Below are positions 42,209 through 52,179 of a DNA stretch of 64,000 nucleotides, one piece after another. The position numbers and the translations under genes were made by a program. The DNA comes from Pictodentalium vernedei (Eukaryota > Mollusca > Scaphopoda > Dentaliida > Dentaliidae). The stretch spans positions 64,324,148 through 64,388,147 of the forward strand of contig CM062296.1 of assembly GCA_031216915.1 (NCBI GenBank), given 5' to 3'. How positions within the stretch are numbered: position 1 is the stretch's first letter; each line of letters begins with the position of its first letter. The notes under the pieces were generated by a model. That model saw only the letters and a program-made list of their open reading frames with translations. It made no database searches and was not told where the DNA came from.

Positions 42209-42289
42209 AATTCGCCACAGAAAAACAATCGTCGTCGACAGTGTCGTATACGACTCTGTCGACGACGATTGCTTTTCTGTGGCGAACTC
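42209..42289. repeat. Perfect palindrome in the left-arm insertion
   Basis: GAATTCGCCACAGAAAA-CAATCGTCGTCGACAG and its complement meet at GTCGTATACGAC. No coding. Confidence 0.85.
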
Positions 42290-42597
42290 GGTGGGTTTTT
42301 TAAAAAGTTCTTTATCTGTGCTTTGTTTGATTCGAAGGTAAGCTCTAAGCTATATTACAAGCATCAGGGAAACCTGGCCAAACTATATATTGCCAAAACA
42401 CTGCAAAACTTTGGAAAAAGTTTCAAACTCCACATAATTTGGGCGCAATTATCTTATTTGGGCACAGCTTTTACCGTCGTTAGTTGGGACGAATTTAAAG
42501 GCCTGGTATGGAATTCAACGTATTTTCCTTCTTTTGTATTTACTGGAAGGAAAATAAGTAACTATTCAAAATAGTTAAATTCTTGGAGAATACCAAT

Positions 42598-43380
42598 CAG
42601 TGGCGTAACGCCCATACAACGAGGTTAGGGCGTCTCCTAGAGGCCCCCAACAACAACACGTTTTTAGGGGCCCCCAACAATTCCAACATTTTGGGAAAAA
42701 TCATTGTTAAGGGCTTCAAAACAGTATTATAGTTGAAGCATTGAGCTCGGATGCTTGAATACCAGCTGGCATAAAGAATCGGGGCAATATTCTCTGAAGC
42801 CAATTACGGGATTGTGTGCGTGGTAGATGCCAACCAACATGAATGAGACAGCAGTTCAAATGACGAAACAATTTTAATTTTGATTCATTTACAAATGTGG
42901 ATGCATTCTGTACAAGTTGTTACATCAAACTGTCGAAGCAGTATCAGAAACCAATCAATGCCAACACGACTCCTCCTCGGTTAAGGTGCTGACCAACTAA
43001 CGAAGGAACGAACACAGAAACGAACGAAAGGACAAACAAAAATCACCATCAGGAAAATTTTAATTAATGAAGCACCGGGTTTTACCCGGTGCTTCATTAA
43101 TTAAATTTTTGTCGATTACTCCTATAATTAGCGTGCGGAATCTAATATTATTGCGTCCGCGGAAATATTGCCCACCCGTGGAAAGTGACCAGTCCATGAC
43201 GGCCATACTGTAACCACTTACCATCACTAAAACTTCTTAAGTTAAGCTAGTCAAGGCGGGATGAATATTATACTGAATAGAATGTTTGTAGGCCTACCAG
43301 TCAGTGTGCTAGAATATAACATTATGATGTAATAATTACAGTATGTGGCCTAAAGACATAATATTTCTGTTACGCCACTG
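42598..43380. mobile_element. hAT-type element inside the left arm
   Basis: Termini CAGTGGCGTAACG and GTTACGCCACTG, flanked by ATACCAAT (42590-42597) and GTACCAAT (43381-43388), an 8-bp target duplication with one mismatch. A Tc1/mariner-like element (GAAGCACCGGGT palindrome, about 43063-43105) is nested inside. The mirror copy is 47335-47792. Confidence 0.75.
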
Positions 43381-43919
43381 GTACCAATGCGCAGTCAGAT
43401 AAAGAATCAGAAAGAAAGGCGGGTGGAAATAAAAAATAAGAATATAAGAGAAAGGACAAAAAAAATTTCTGTGACGGAAATGATAAAAAAAAGTCGAGGA
43501 AAAGGGTGAAAACTGGGAAGAACTGAAAATAAACTATTGCAGTTTTCATGGTTCTAGTCACTGTATTTGTGAATAACATTTCTAATCATACAGTTGAAAC
43601 TATAAGTCTTGTGTCTATATTATGCACTATTTTGAAGTAATAGCGCACTGAGAACGAGCACTTTTGTCCCTGACAAACTGCACCATTACCGTAACTCAAT
43701 TCCTGTAGAAAAGCAGCGTGCCTAAATCTATACAATTCTATACTAGTAAATAGAGATCATTAACATCATTTCTAACCACTTCTGGGATACGTGTACATGT
43801 AATGACGTAAATAGATATTCAAATTCGACTTCAGATACAGAATGGAGCGAGTGGATTACTACTGAATCGCAGCGCCATATATTCTCCACTCAAAAAGTAT
43901 CTATAGTTGTTCATAACAG

Positions 43920-44008
43920 CACAAGAAACACCTGCAAACTTTCATCACATGGACCACCGGGTGCAACCCAGTGGTCCATGTGATGGAAGTTTGCAAGTGC
44001 TTCTTGTG
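43920..44008. repeat. Palindrome related to the 82-bp satellite
   Basis: CACAAGAAACACCTGCAAAC...TCATCACATGGACCACCGGG and its complement. The right half CCATGTGATGGAAGTTTGCA-AGTGCTTCTTGTGTTTTGTCC closely matches the satellite unit CCATGTGATGGAATTGTGCA-AGTGTTTCTTGTCCTG. Confidence 0.85.
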
Positions 44009-44189
44009 TTTTGTCCTCAGAAATTGAAAATAATTACCCTACAATGATTTATTAGTAATCCACCCTCCACATACTGTAGTCTCAATATTTTATTTCTGTT
44101 TGATTGGTTCAGTTCGTGATTTCACTACCGACCTCGCTAAAAGCGCATTACATTTTGTATTGCACAGCGCAAACGCTCTTGTGTATTTG

Positions 44190-46472
44190 AGACTACTTTA
44201 TTCTTCTGCAGTAAGGAGCCATGTGATGAAATTGTGCAAGTGTTTCTTGTCCTGTTATGTAAAATTATAACTACTTTTCTTATTCTTCTGCAGTAAGAAG
44301 CCATGTGATAGAATTGTGCAAGTGTTTCTTGTCCTGTTATGTAAAATTATAAATACTTTTCTTATTCTTCTGCAGTAAGGAGCCATGTGATGAAATTGTG
44401 CAAGTGTTTCTTGTCCTGTTATGTAAAATTATAACTACTTTTCTTATTCTTCTGCAGTAAGAAGCCATGTGATAGAATTGTGCAAGTGTTTCTTGTCCTG
44501 TTATGTAAAATTATAAATACTTTTCTTATTCTTCTGCAGTAAGGAGCCATGTGATGAAATTGTGCAAGTGTTTCTTGTCCTGTTATGTAAAATTATAACT
44601 ACTTTTCTTATTCTTCTGCAGTAAGAAGCCATGTGATAGAATTGTGCAAGTGTTTCTTGTCCTGTTATGTAAAATTATAAATACTTTTCTTATTCTTCTG
44701 CTGTAAGGAGCCATGTGATGGAATTGTGAAAGTGTTTCTTGTCCTCTTATGTAAAATTATAACTACTTTTCTTATTCTTCTGCAGTAAGGAGCCATGTGA
44801 TGAAATTGTGAAAGTGTTTCTTGTCCTGTTATGTAAAATTATAACTACTTTTCTTATTCTTCTGCAGTAAGGAGCCATGTGATGAAATTGTGCAAGTGTT
44901 TCTTGTCCTGTTATGTAAAATTATAACTACTTTTCTTATTCTTCTGCAGTAAGAAGCCATGTGATAGAATTGTGCAAGTGTTTCTTGTCCTGTTATGTAA
45001 AATTATAAATACTTTTCTTATTCTTCTGCAGTAAGGAGCCATGTGATGAAATTGTGAAAGTGTTTCTTGTCCTGTTATGTAAAATTATAAATACGTTTCT
45101 TATTCTTCTGCTGTAAGAAGCCATGTGATGGAATTGTGCAAGTGTTTCTTGTCCTGTTATGTAAAATTATAACTACTTTTCTTATTCTTCTGCAGTAAGG
45201 AGCCATGTGATGAAATTGTGAAAGTGTTTCTTGTCCTGTTATGTAAAATTATAACTACGTTTCTTATTCTTCTGCAGTAAGAAGCCATGTGATGGAATTG
45301 TGCAAGTGTTTCTTGTCCTGTTATGTAAAATTATAACTACTTTTCTTATTCTTCTGCAGTAAGAAGCCATGTGATAGAATTGTGCAAGTGTTTCTTGTCC
45401 TGTTATGTAAAATTATAACTACTTTTCTTATTCTTCTGCAGTAAGGAGCCATGTGATGGAATTGTGAAAGTGTTTCTTGTCCTCTTATGTAAAATTATAA
45501 CTACTTTTCTTATTCTTCTGCTGTAAGGAGCCATGTGATGGAATTGTGCAAGTGTTTCGTGTCCTCTTATGTAAAATTATAACTACTTTTCTTATTCTTC
45601 TGCAGTAAGGAGCCATGTGATGAAATTGTGAAAGTGTTTCTTGTCCTGTTATGTAAAATTATAAATACTTTTCTTATTCTTCTGCAGTAAGGAGCCATGT
45701 GATGGAATTGTGAAAGTGTTTCTTGTCCTGTTATGTAAAATTATAACTACTTTTCTTATTTTTCTGCTGTAAGGAGCGATGTGATGGAATTGTGAAAGTG
45801 TTTCTTGTCCTCTTATGTAAAATTATAACTATTTTTCTTATTCTTCTGCTGTAAGGAGCCATGTGATGGAATTGTGAAAGTGTTTCTTGTCCTCTTATGT
45901 AAAATTATAACTACTTTTCTTATTCTTCTGCTGTAAGGAGCCATGTGATGGAATTGTGAAAGTGTTTCTTGTCCTCTTATGTAAAATTATAACTACTTTT
46001 CTTATTCTTCTGCAGTAAGGAGCCATGTGATGAAATTGTGAAAGTGTTTCTTGTCCTGTTATGTAAAATTATAACTACTTTTCTTATCCTTCTGCTGTAA
46101 GGAGCCATGTGATGGAATTGTGGAAGTGTTTCTTGTCCTGTTATGTAAAATTATAAATACTTTTCTTATTCTTCTGCTGTAAGGAGCCATGTGATGGAAT
46201 TGTGCAAGTGTTTCTTGTCCTGTTATGTAAAATTATAAATACTTTTCTTATTCTTCTGCAGTAAGGAGCCATGTGATGAAATTGTGAAAGTGTTTCTTGT
46301 CCTGTTATGTAAAATTATAACTACTTTTCTTATTCTTCTGCAGTAAGGAGCCATGTGATGGAATTGTGCAAGTGTTTCTTGTCCTGTTATGTAAAATTAT
46401 AACTACTTTTCTTATTCTTCTGCTGTAAGGAGCCATGTGATGGAATTGTGAAAGTGTTTCTTGTCCTGTTAT
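44190..46472. repeat. Satellite array, 28 units, exact 82-bp period
   Basis: The CCATGTGAT landmark runs from 44219 to 46433, a distance of exactly 27 x 82 bp, so no unit carries a net indel. Units vary by substitution (ATGAAATTGTGC, ATAGAATTGTGC, ATGGAATTGTGAAAG; AACTAC or AAATAC; TGCAGTAA or TGCTGTAA). The first six alternate as three 164-bp dimers. The array sits between the two inverted arms. No long open frame. Confidence 0.97.
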
Positions 46473-46489
46473 GGTGCTGAGATTAAGTG

Positions 46490-48245
46490 GTAATCCCCTC
46501 TATTCATTCTGTATATGTAGTCGAATTTTAATATCTATTTACGTCATTACATGTACATGTATCCCAGTAGAGGTTAGAAATGATGTTAATGATCACTATT
46601 TACTAATATATAACTATACAGAGTTGGGAACACTGTTTTTCTACAGGAATTGAGTTACGCTAATAGTGCAGTTTGATATGGACACATGTGCACTTATTCG
46701 TGCGTTATTACTTCCAAATAGTGCACAATACAGTCACAGGGCATCTAGTTTCAAGTTTAAGCCACATGAGCTCAAATCAAAACTCCGAAACCTCAATGCA
46801 AATCTACAGACCGTACCTGAACACCTGAACATACTTCAAACGTTTCGAATAATACACTCTTGTACCCTTGAGCCGGAAACCAAGTTTTTAACGACAAAAG
46901 TGACACCACATGTCGAATCAAAATTTAGAAACTTTTATGCACGTCTGAAAACCCTACCAGAGCAACTAAACATACTTTAAACGTTTGAAAATGCACACTC
47001 CGTGAGCCTCTCACCAGATAATTCTCTTACGATAAAAGTGGCACTACCAGATTCACTTGAGGTTGAATCAAAATTCCTACTCAGTGCCCTATTACTTCAA
47101 AAAAAGTGCATAATATAGTCACGGGACTTATAATTTCAACTGTGTGATTAGAAATGGTATTCCCAGAGACAATGACCAGAACCACTAAAACTGCAGTAGA
47201 TTATTTTCTCTTAGTTTCCACCCTTTTCCTCGTTTCCGACACAGAAATTCTTTTTTTTTTCCTTTCTCGTATATTCTTGTTTTTATTTCCACCCGCCTTT
47301 CTTTCTGATTCTTCATCTGACTGCGCATTGGTACCAGTGGCGTAACAGAAATATTAGGGGTCTTTAGGCCACATACTGTAATTATTACATCATAATGTTA
47401 TATTCTAGCACACTGACTGGTAGGCCTACACACATTCTATTCAGTATAATATTCATCCCGCCTTGACTAGCTTAACTTAAGAAGTTTTAGTGATGGTAAG
47501 TGGTTACAACTTACAATATGGCCGTCATGGATTGGTCACTTTCCACGGGTGGGCAATATTTCCGCGGACGCAATAATATTAGATTCCGCACGCTAATTAT
47601 AGGAGTAATCGACAAAAATTTAACTAATGAAGCACCGGGTAAAACCCGGTGCTTCATTAATTAAAATTTTCCTGATGGTGATTTTTGTTTGTCCTTTCGT
47701 TCGTTTCTGTGTTCGTTCCTTCGTTAGTTGGTCAGCACCTTAACCGAGGAGGAGTCATGGTGGCATTGGTTGGTTTCGGATACTGCTCACTGGTACTCTC
47801 TAGAACGTAAGAATTTAACTATTTTGAATAGTTACTTATTTTTCGTCTGGTAAATATATACAAAAGATGAAAAATACATTGAATTAAATGTATCGGCTTC
47901 CAGCTATTTCAGCAATAAATACACAGAACGACAGACGCGTTTGAATGAGTTAATCGAAATGGCACGAGTGCCAGCGCGGAAGGATAAAACGAGAGGCCAC
48001 AGGCCTCGCGTTTTATCCTTTCACGATGGCACAAGTGCCATGTCGATTAACCCATTCACACGCATGTGTAGTTCTGTGTTTATTACACGCCCTCACGTCT
48101 ATAAAAACGATTATTAGAAGAATACCCAGCAATTCATTTGACAACTATCAACAAAAAGAACACATTGTATCGTAAATCAAATTTGCGAGGAGAACCCGTG
48201 TTACTATTTCTCTCCCTGGGTTCCATTGTGCTCTCTGCGCCTGCC
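46490..48245. repeat. Right arm of the large inverted repeat
   Basis: Reverse complement of 41485-43860, with its own insertion at about 46735-47095 (the 160-bp repeat described below) and a nested hairpin at about 47965-48060 (GATAAAACG...CGTTTTATC). Confidence 0.9.
47335..47792. mobile_element. hAT-type element inside the right arm
   Basis: Starts CAGTGGCGTAACAG, preceded by ATTGGTAC (47327-47334, complement of the left-arm duplication), and ends GCTCACTG. About 345 bp near its right end, present in the left-arm copy, are missing. It has the same nested GAAGCACCGGGT palindrome (47628-47662). Confidence 0.75.
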
Positions 48246-49060
48246 TGAACACATGCGCATACTTAAACGTTAGAATTATTTACCCAAGGATCATTTCTCC
48301 GGAAACCAATCCTCTAACGACAAAAGTGAAGTCGCCGGAGCAACATGGGGTCGAATACAAATTACAAAATCTTTATGCCCATCTTCAGGCCAGTGGCGTA
48401 GATAAAGGGGAGAGGGGCGGGGGGGGGGGGGGCGGAGGCCCCCCACCAGAAGTTTTGTCGGAAATATTTTGGGACCATTTTAGGCGAATTTATGCCTAAT
48501 AACATTAAAATGCTGGCTTTGGGGATAAAAACATGCCATTTTGGGTAAATTTTGGGTAAAAAAGACCAATTTTCAGTACATTTGCAGTAAACAACAGATT
48601 CTTTCTGTTTGTTTGGGTTTTTGTTGTTGTTACACTGTCGGAAAATTTTAGGTCTGTCGGAAAAATTTGGGCTTGCCCCTCCGCCAGCGAAAAGCTATCT
48701 ACGCCACTGCTTCAGGCCCTACTTGAAAACCTAAGCATATTTTATGCGTTTCATATTATATATAATCGGGTCGCCTTAGCTGAAAACCTATTCTCCAGCG
48801 ACAAAAATAGCGGCATCGGAGCTCCACGAGGTCCAAGCAAAATTAGAAAACCTTTATGTCCATCTATAGACCCTACCTGGACACCTAAAAATACTTTAAA
48901 CGTTTCGAATTATATACCCATAGAGACGTTTACCGAAAAACAACTGTTTATAGCATTAAAAGTGGCTCCACTGGAGCCACATGGGGTCGTCTCAAAGTTC
49001 CGATACCTTTATAAGCATCTGCAGACCTTACCTGAAAACCTTAGCATACCTTATAAACAT
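48246..49060. repeat. About 160-bp diverged tandem repeat, interrupted by a hAT MITE
   Basis: Units share GGAGC(C/T)(A/C)CA(T/C)G(G/A)GGTC, CCTTTATG-CATCT, CAGACC-TACCTGAAAACCT and ACTTTAAACGTTTCGAAT. Landmarks lie near 48336, 48831 and 48986, and further copies occur at 46735-47095 inside the right arm. Confidence 0.7.
48391..48709. mobile_element. hAT-type MITE with 8-bp target duplication
   Basis: CAGTGGCGTAGATAA to TATCTACGCCACTG, flanked on both sides by CTTCAGGC (48383-48390 and 48710-48717). It includes a poly(G) run at 48420-48432. No coding capacity. Confidence 0.9.
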
Positions 49061-49699
49061 TTCGTTACAAACACTCATAGCCTTTCGCAGGAGATCACTA
49101 TTTTAGAGATATTTTCAAGTGACGCCACGGGGACCATCTGGCGACAAAAACTCAAACCACTTGTATTGTTTTCATGTTAATTCGCCATCTGGCGACAAAA
49201 ATTCAAACCACTTATATTGTTTACATGTTAATACCATACTATAGACCTATAGCCAGTTTCGAAATTACATCTAAAAAAATCGGCCACTGGCACATAGAAC
49301 ACATTTGAACTCAGGGGACGAAATGTCGCACCGACGCACGAATATAAGACCCAATGTCCTAACTGCCTTACTGTCGTACAGACGTACGGACGGAGATCAT
49401 CACTATATCCGCGCATTTTTGAAAACTCAGAGATAATCAAAATGATATCTTTCAATTTGAGAGATATTTGATTCCAACTCGTAAAACTTTCAGAGATTAT
49501 TCATTATGGAGTTGAACGTAAACAACTGTTAGTAAACATATGCTGACAACTGGAATTTTTCACAAAATAGAAACGTGTCAAATGACACGATGTGTCTGTA
49601 ATACGATACAGTCGACAAGTAAAAATTTTAAACACTTTCCAGGCTATATATGGATAAACAAATCGAAAAAATAATAATGGCTGGATCCATTTGGTTTAA

Positions 49700-49925
49700 C
49701 ATTTTTCTAAATATTTGGCATTCAAGCCCTTGTTACACCTGATAATGTTCCATCTCCTCATAATGTTACTCCAACACCAACGCATAATGTTACGAAAATG
49801 TTGTAAACAACCGATAATCTTATAAACTCCGCATAATTTTATAACTTTTTCTAACGCATAATGTTATAAAAATCAAAGCATAATGTTACATTTTAAACAA
49901 ATTAACCGATAATGTAAAAACTTTA
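49700..49925. repeat. Diverged CATAATGTTAC minisatellite
   Basis: About nine spaced copies of (G/C)ATAATGTTA(C/T)A or GATAATGT within 200 bp, interval 20-30 bp. Confidence 0.6.
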
Positions 49926-50142
49926 CTTATACTCAGCCCGGTCAACACTCTTCTAGATGAACCCCAACCTGAAGTCGCGTAGTTGTCAGTTACCATCTTG
50001 AATACGTATGTAGTATATAAGTTGGGTTTATTGCCCGGTTAGTGCTATAATAAATAAGTTCAATGCAGGGCCGTCGCGAAGATGGCCGATTGGAGTGGGG
50101 GTGGGGGTGTACACCCAATTTGTCCCGACTGTCATGACCCAA

Positions 50143-50237
50143 GTTCCGACTGAAAAAATATTCTAACTGCATTATCAAAACATGCCTTCTTCGAAGGCAT
50201 GTCTTGATGATGTAGTTGGAATATTTGGTCAGCCGGG
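50143..50237. repeat. Hairpin element
   Basis: CCGACTGAAAAAATATTC...GCATTATCAAAACATGCCTTC pairs with GAAGGCATGTCTTGATGATG...GAATATTTGGTCAGCCGG. Confidence 0.75.
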
Positions 50238-50324
50238 ATTATAGTTAAAAAGCTGAGGAAATTCGTTATTGGATTAATACGAGTATTTGTCGTGACGCCT
50301 GGACTGCCTAACTTCTTGTTTTAT

Positions 50325-50920
50325 TTATTTATTATTTATTTATTGGTGTTTAAGGTCGTATACGTATGCACAATGGCTAATCATGACCGCGACAGTTTTA
50401 CGGGTGGAGGAAGCCGGAGTACCCGGAGAGAACCACCGAGCAACGACGAGCAGCTGCCAGCTCCCCAACATCGAAACTCCGCACTGCAGCACAGGAAGGG
50501 TTAGATTGGTTGAAGACATGCGTACAGTTAAAACTAGAAGTCCTGTCACGAAATGCGCGCTTATCTAGGCTTAATTACGCATAGGAATTGCGCGCATGTG
50601 CCATATCAAATGGCATCCAAAGCATGGCAGGTACTCCTGGTTACTCATAGCAAACACAGGCAATGTTTCAGCCAATGGACCTCCGGAATACCCGGAGGTC
50701 CATTGGCTGAAACATTGCTTGTGCGCGGGTGGTATGTACATAATTTGATAGCCTTACTATGGTCATAACGCGTAGATTAACGCGCAGACCAACGTGCTAT
50801 TTGTGCGCATTTCATGACAGGACTTCTAGTTTTAACTGTACCCTCGACGTGCAGTACGCCTTAGTACACGGCATCATCGTGCCCCCATGTGAACAATTGG
50901 GGTTAAGTGTCTTGTTTTGT
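50325..50920 (-). mobile_element. SINE split by a Tc1/mariner-like MITE
   Basis: The 3' two thirds of the SINE (A/T tail at 50325, GGTTCTCTCC-complement near 50430) stop at ACATGCG (50522). The body resumes at CCTCGACGTGCAGTACGCC after 50840. The break is a clean TA insertion. Confidence 0.85.
50525..50838. mobile_element. Tc1/mariner-like MITE (CAGTTAAAAC family), copy 1
   Basis: Terminal repeats CAGTTAAAACTAGAAGTCCT and AGGACTTCTAGTTTTAACTG, TA on both sides (50523-50524, 50839-50840). The central palindrome is CCAATGGACCTCCGG/CCGGAGGTCCATTGG. The second copy is at 60010-60313. Confidence 0.9.
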
Positions 50921-51162
50921 TAGCATGGACTCGAAATTTGTTATTTTGGGACCGAATCAGCCACAGAACTCCATTTGAACGAGACCGATCACTTGTGTGA
51001 CGAGAGGTCAAGAAGCAAATTTAGTCTTGTAAGAAAGCACATGAGTGATTCGAAATCGAAGACTCCATTTAGGACGGAAATATCCCGGCTGGATAGTTAG
51101 GGGGTGGGGATGGGGGGGGGGGGGGGGTGTAATGGCTGTGCCAATTTGAAATGCATATTTAC

Positions 51163-51296
51163 CCTTTGTCGTTAAGTTCTTTCCAGAGAAGGTCCTTATT
51201 TCCAATAATGCTGTTACAGTCCTCGAGTTCTTGCAGTTCCTTCGAAGGGAACTTTATTTGATGGCCACCAAACTGGATTGACCTTTCAGATGTCAT
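51163..51296 (-). CDS. PhyH-like host gene, first coding exon
   Basis: ATG at 51296-51294 starts a 134-bp coding segment ending ...GACAAAGG/GTAAAT. It encodes MTSERSIQFGG, KFPSKELQELEDCNSII and DLLWKELNDK plus two bases (GG) of a Gly codon. Exon 2 (40999-41167) supplies the missing A, so the phases match and the joined frame is open. The sequence before the splice, LEDCN...L-KELNDKG, is typical of the N-terminal helix preceding a PhyH domain. Together the exons give 101 codons. The intervening 9,995-bp intron is filled with transposons. Confidence 0.6.
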
Positions 51297-51358
51297 TTCC
51301 TTTAGTACATTTGACTATTGGCAACTGGCAACTTCTGTAAAAAAGGACAGAAGACCTG

Positions 51359-51640
51359 TCAACAGAATTCGAAACAAAAATCCAAACACACTATTCTCAC
51401 ACTCAAGCACCGACTCTCAAGCACCGAGCCGCGCTGGAGTTTAGAATATCCCGAGCCGCGGATTTGCTGGGAATGGGCACATACAGGAACCGAGGTGACA
51501 AAGATAGGCTTTCCAACCTTCTTCTCCAAGACCTCCGTTAGTCGGCGGGCAATTTTTCGTCTGGCAGACGAACCCTTCTTTCTCTTATTAGCTATATTTT
51601 CCGTGCATTCATTCACATGGCAAGTGAACTGAGACTTTTT
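51359..51640 (-). other. Coding-like minus-strand stretch upstream of the PhyH-like exon 1
   Basis: An 85-codon frame from 51616 (ANKRKKGSSARRKIARRLTE, KPIFVTSVPVCAHS) looks more protein-like than random but matches nothing I know. It could be a remnant of a transposon ORF or 5' sequence of the PhyH-like transcript. A short duplication (CTCAAGCACCGA, twice near 51401-51427) is present. Confidence 0.25.
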
Positions 51641-51865
51641 GCGTGAACAAAGACTTAAGGCTACAACAAACTGAGCAGCAGGCGCGTAGCCAATTTTATA
51701 TAACAGGGGTTTTATCCATTCCTGTTGTGGGGGGGGGGGGGGGGGGGGGCGGCAAACATGATATTCGGCTGGCCGTGTTGGGGGTCGGGATCGGGTGTGA
51801 ACTCAATAAATTTTTAGAAATATAACAAGTGTTCTTATTTTTCAGTATTTTTTAGTATTTTTTCT

Positions 51866-52079
51866 GATAACCATCTAGCATCAAAACCGTCCATCGCTAT
51901 TCAAAAATCACCATTCAATATTCATTATTTTTTTTCATTATTTTGTCTCAAAAATCATAGCTTATTACCCCGTTAAAGTAAGTTCTGACCGAGGGGTCAG
52001 AGGCTATGTTTTGGACAGTTATTAAAGAATTTTGTTTGCAAGTGTCGTCTGCCTATATCGAGTTAGGCAAAGGGTTAAC
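51866..52079. mobile_element. piggyBac-type hairpin MITE, decayed copy 6
   Basis: Retains TTTTGTCTCAAAAATCATAG, a decayed palindrome centre and the right end GTTAGGCAAAGGG-TTAA; the left end is degraded. A degenerate SINE piece (GGCGGAGGAAGTACCCGGAG, minus strand) follows at about 52100-52180. Confidence 0.65.
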
Positions 52080-52179
52080 GTCACTTTCCAAACGTGGTTC
52101 ATGTCATATCAGACAATTTCACGGGCGGAGGAAGTACCCGGAGAAAAGCACTCTGTAACGAAGAGTAACTGTCGGACAA

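Larger units (their letters stand above)
41485..43860. repeat. Left arm of a large inverted repeat
   Basis: Matches the reverse complement of about 46490-48245 in order. Examples: TAATAAACACAGAACGACA (41717), AAGTAACTATTCAAAATAGTTAAATTCTT (42556), GACTCCTCCTCGGTTAAGGTGCTGACC (42969), CTTAACTTAAG-type sequence near 43240, and AATTCCTGTAGAAAA (43700). Left-arm-specific insertions occur at about 41870-42510 and 42610-42950. Confidence 0.9.

Noticed and set aside
44190..46472. CRISPR-like regular array
   Set aside because: The 82-bp units are contiguous tandem copies with no unique spacers, in animal DNA.
48391..48709. Poly(G)-bearing sequence as a promoter or G-quadruplex regulator
   Set aside because: It is inside a MITE with an exact 8-bp duplication, and similar runs occur in many elements here.
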